NCBI GenBank assembly: GCA_963693025.1
Contig: OY843749.1
Coordinates: 744,001-808,000, forward strand
Length of the DNA: 64,000 bases
Origin: JAHRAW01 sp963693025
GTDB taxonomy: Bacteria > Pseudomonadota > Gammaproteobacteria > Arenicellales > Poriferihabitantaceae
Reading direction: 5' to 3'
Shown here: one piece after another, positions 62,947 through 64,000 of the stretch
How the letters are laid out: the number at the start of each line of letters is the position of its first letter
How positions within the stretch are numbered: the stretch's first letter is position 1
Notes under the pieces: generated by a model
Databases searched by the model: none
What the model saw: the letters and a program-made list of their open reading frames with translations, nothing else
What the model was told of the DNA's origin: nothing
Position numbers and translations under genes: made by a program

Positions 62947-63909
62947 CTAATCGCGCAGGGAAATTTCACGCAAGCCATCGGCGAGCAGGTTGAAGCCGAG
63001 AATCAGCGATGAGATGGCGATGCACGGCGACAGCGTCATGTGCGGGAAGGCGAGCGCCATCTGCCGCGTTTCGTTGACCATGCCGCCCCAGTCCGGGTCC
63101 GGCGGCGGCAGGCCGAGGCCGAGGAAGCCGAGCACGCCGATGGTGATAATCACGTAGCCGAGGCGCAAGCAGGCGTCGACGATGAGGGGCCCGCGCGCGT
63201 TCGGCAGCAGTTCAACCAGCATGATATACCAGTGCGATTCGCCGCGCGTCTGCGCCGCGAAGATGTAGTCGCGCGTGCGCAGGTCGAGCACCAGGCCGCG
63301 CACGATGCGCATGATGCCCGGCGAGGAGGCGAAGGTGATGGCGATGATGATGTTGATGCCGGACGCGCCGATGATGGCGATGATGATGATATACAACACC
63401 AGCACCGGGAACGACAGGATGATGTCGGAGATGCGCGACAGAATGTCGTCCGTCCAGCCGCCGCGATAACCCGCGGCGACGCCCATGAGGATGCCGACGG
63501 TGTATGCCGCGAGCGTCGCCAGCGGCGCGTAAAACAGCACCGTGCGCGTGCCCCAGATGATGCGCGAGAGGATGTCGCGCCCGAGATGGTCGGCGCCGAG
63601 CCAGAAGGTCAGGGTGTTTTGCTGCGACTCCGCCATGTATCTGCCGAGCGCCGACAACTCGGCGGACACCGGCAACGGCACCACCGTGCCCGGTTTGGCG
63701 AACGGCATGATGGGCTGGTTGGGGTCGATGGGCGCAATCCACGGCGCGAACACCGCGACCAGCACCCAGAACAGCACGATGATTGCGCCCGCCAGTCCGA
63801 CCCAACTCTCGCGTAGGCGCCCGACCGATGCCAGCGCGCGCCACAGCGCACAGCCGATGGCGACGGCGCGCGACTGCGTGGCGGTGGTGGAAGTGTCGGC
63901 GGTGTTCAT
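62947..63909 (-). CDS. Dipeptide/oligopeptide ABC transporter permease (DppC-like)
   Basis: A 320-residue permease. The N-terminal helix (GLAGAIIVLFWVLVAVFAPWIAP) is followed by LGADHLGRDILSRIIWGTRTVL, the hallmark of DppC/OppC permeases, then the transmembrane domain with the EAA loop RDYIFAAQTRGESHWYIMLVELLPNA. It starts 18 bp after the upstream permease and ends 6 bp before the double ATPase. Confidence 0.93.
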   Translation of the reverse strand: MNTADTSTTATQSRAVAIGCALWRALASVGRLRESWVGLAGAIIVLFWVLVAVFAPWIAPIDPNQPIMPFAKPGTVVPLPVSAELSALGRYMAESQQNTLTFWLGADHLGRDILSRIIWGTRTVLFYAPLATLAAYTVGILMGVAAGYRGGWTDDILSRISDIILSFPVLVLYIIIIAIIGASGINIIIAITFASSPGIMRIVRGLVLDLRTRDYIFAAQTRGESHWYIMLVELLPNARGPLIVDACLRLGYVIITIGVLGFLGLGLPPPDPDWGGMVNETRQMALAFPHMTLSPCIAISSLILGFNLLADGLREISLRD

Positions 63910-63927
63910 TGCTCGCTCGGCGTGCGC

Positions 63928-64000
63928 TCAGTTGAAACGGATGCGCGGGTTGAGCAGGGTGTAGCCAATATCGGCGAGCATCTGCGTGGTCACCGCCACC
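63928..64000 (-). CDS. Dipeptide/oligopeptide ABC transporter permease (DppB-like), C-terminal end
   Basis: Only the last 23 codons are in the window, reading VAVTTQMLADIGYTLLNPRIRFN then a stop. This ending is typical of DppB/OppB permeases, and the gene is in the right place before the DppC-like gene. Confidence 0.8.
   Translation of the reverse strand, partial: VAVTTQMLADIGYTLLNPRIRFN

Overview
The window looks like a GC-rich chromosome segment of a gammaproteobacterium. This rests on conserved gene orders typical of that class: rsmI divergent from lpoA-yraN-diaA-dolP, mlaFEDCB-ibaG, lptM-lysA, hemX-hemY and bamC. I cannot name the genus. Most genes are core metabolism, envelope maintenance and transport, and they are packed into short operons with frequent 1-4 bp start/stop overlaps.

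Layout. 0-7 kb: PBP1A (cut by the window edge), aroK-aroB, a small Cys-containing protein coupled to argH, lptM-lysA and a Spy-like protein. 7.4-12.2 kb: rsmI diverging from lpoA-yraN-diaA-dolP, so a PBP1 enzyme and its lipoprotein activator both lie here. 12.5-20.2 kb: heptose adenylyltransferase, a polytopic membrane protein, nicotinamidase, a four-gene minus-strand cassette (DoxX-like membrane protein, two ATP-grasp ligases, MFS transporter) and a glutathione transferase. 20.3-27.8 kb: an accessory island of lower GC, with a type I restriction gene hsdR split by an IS1182-family element, an hsdM fused to half a specificity subunit, and two unknown genes. 27.9-36.1 kb: metallophosphoesterase, pyruvate kinase, MFS transporter, the complete mla phospholipid-transport operon, ibaG and grxD. 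36.6-44.6 kb: Rieske oxygenase, a polyamine-type ABC transporter, formamidopyrimidine-DNA glycosylase and a 2Fe-2S flavoreductase. 44.9-51.4 kb: hemY, hemX and a NalP-like lipoprotein autotransporter protease. 51.8-64 kb: bamC, a glycan cluster (three glycosyltransferases, a deacetylase, an MFS transporter), two small envelope proteins, and part of a dipeptide ABC transporter.

The most unusual structure is a roughly 200-bp palindromic repeat family that fills nearly every inter-operon gap (14 near-complete copies, three composites and many fragments). It has terminal inverted repeats and internal hairpins whose arms change together between copies. Three smaller hairpin elements are nested inside it. 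Other notable points are the ATP-grasp/MFS cassette, the clean four-base target duplication that lets hsdR be rebuilt in frame, a duplicated lipoprotein leader upstream of the autotransporter, a pyruvate kinase with no ordinary start codon, and glycine- or proline-rich in-frame expansions in several housekeeping enzymes.
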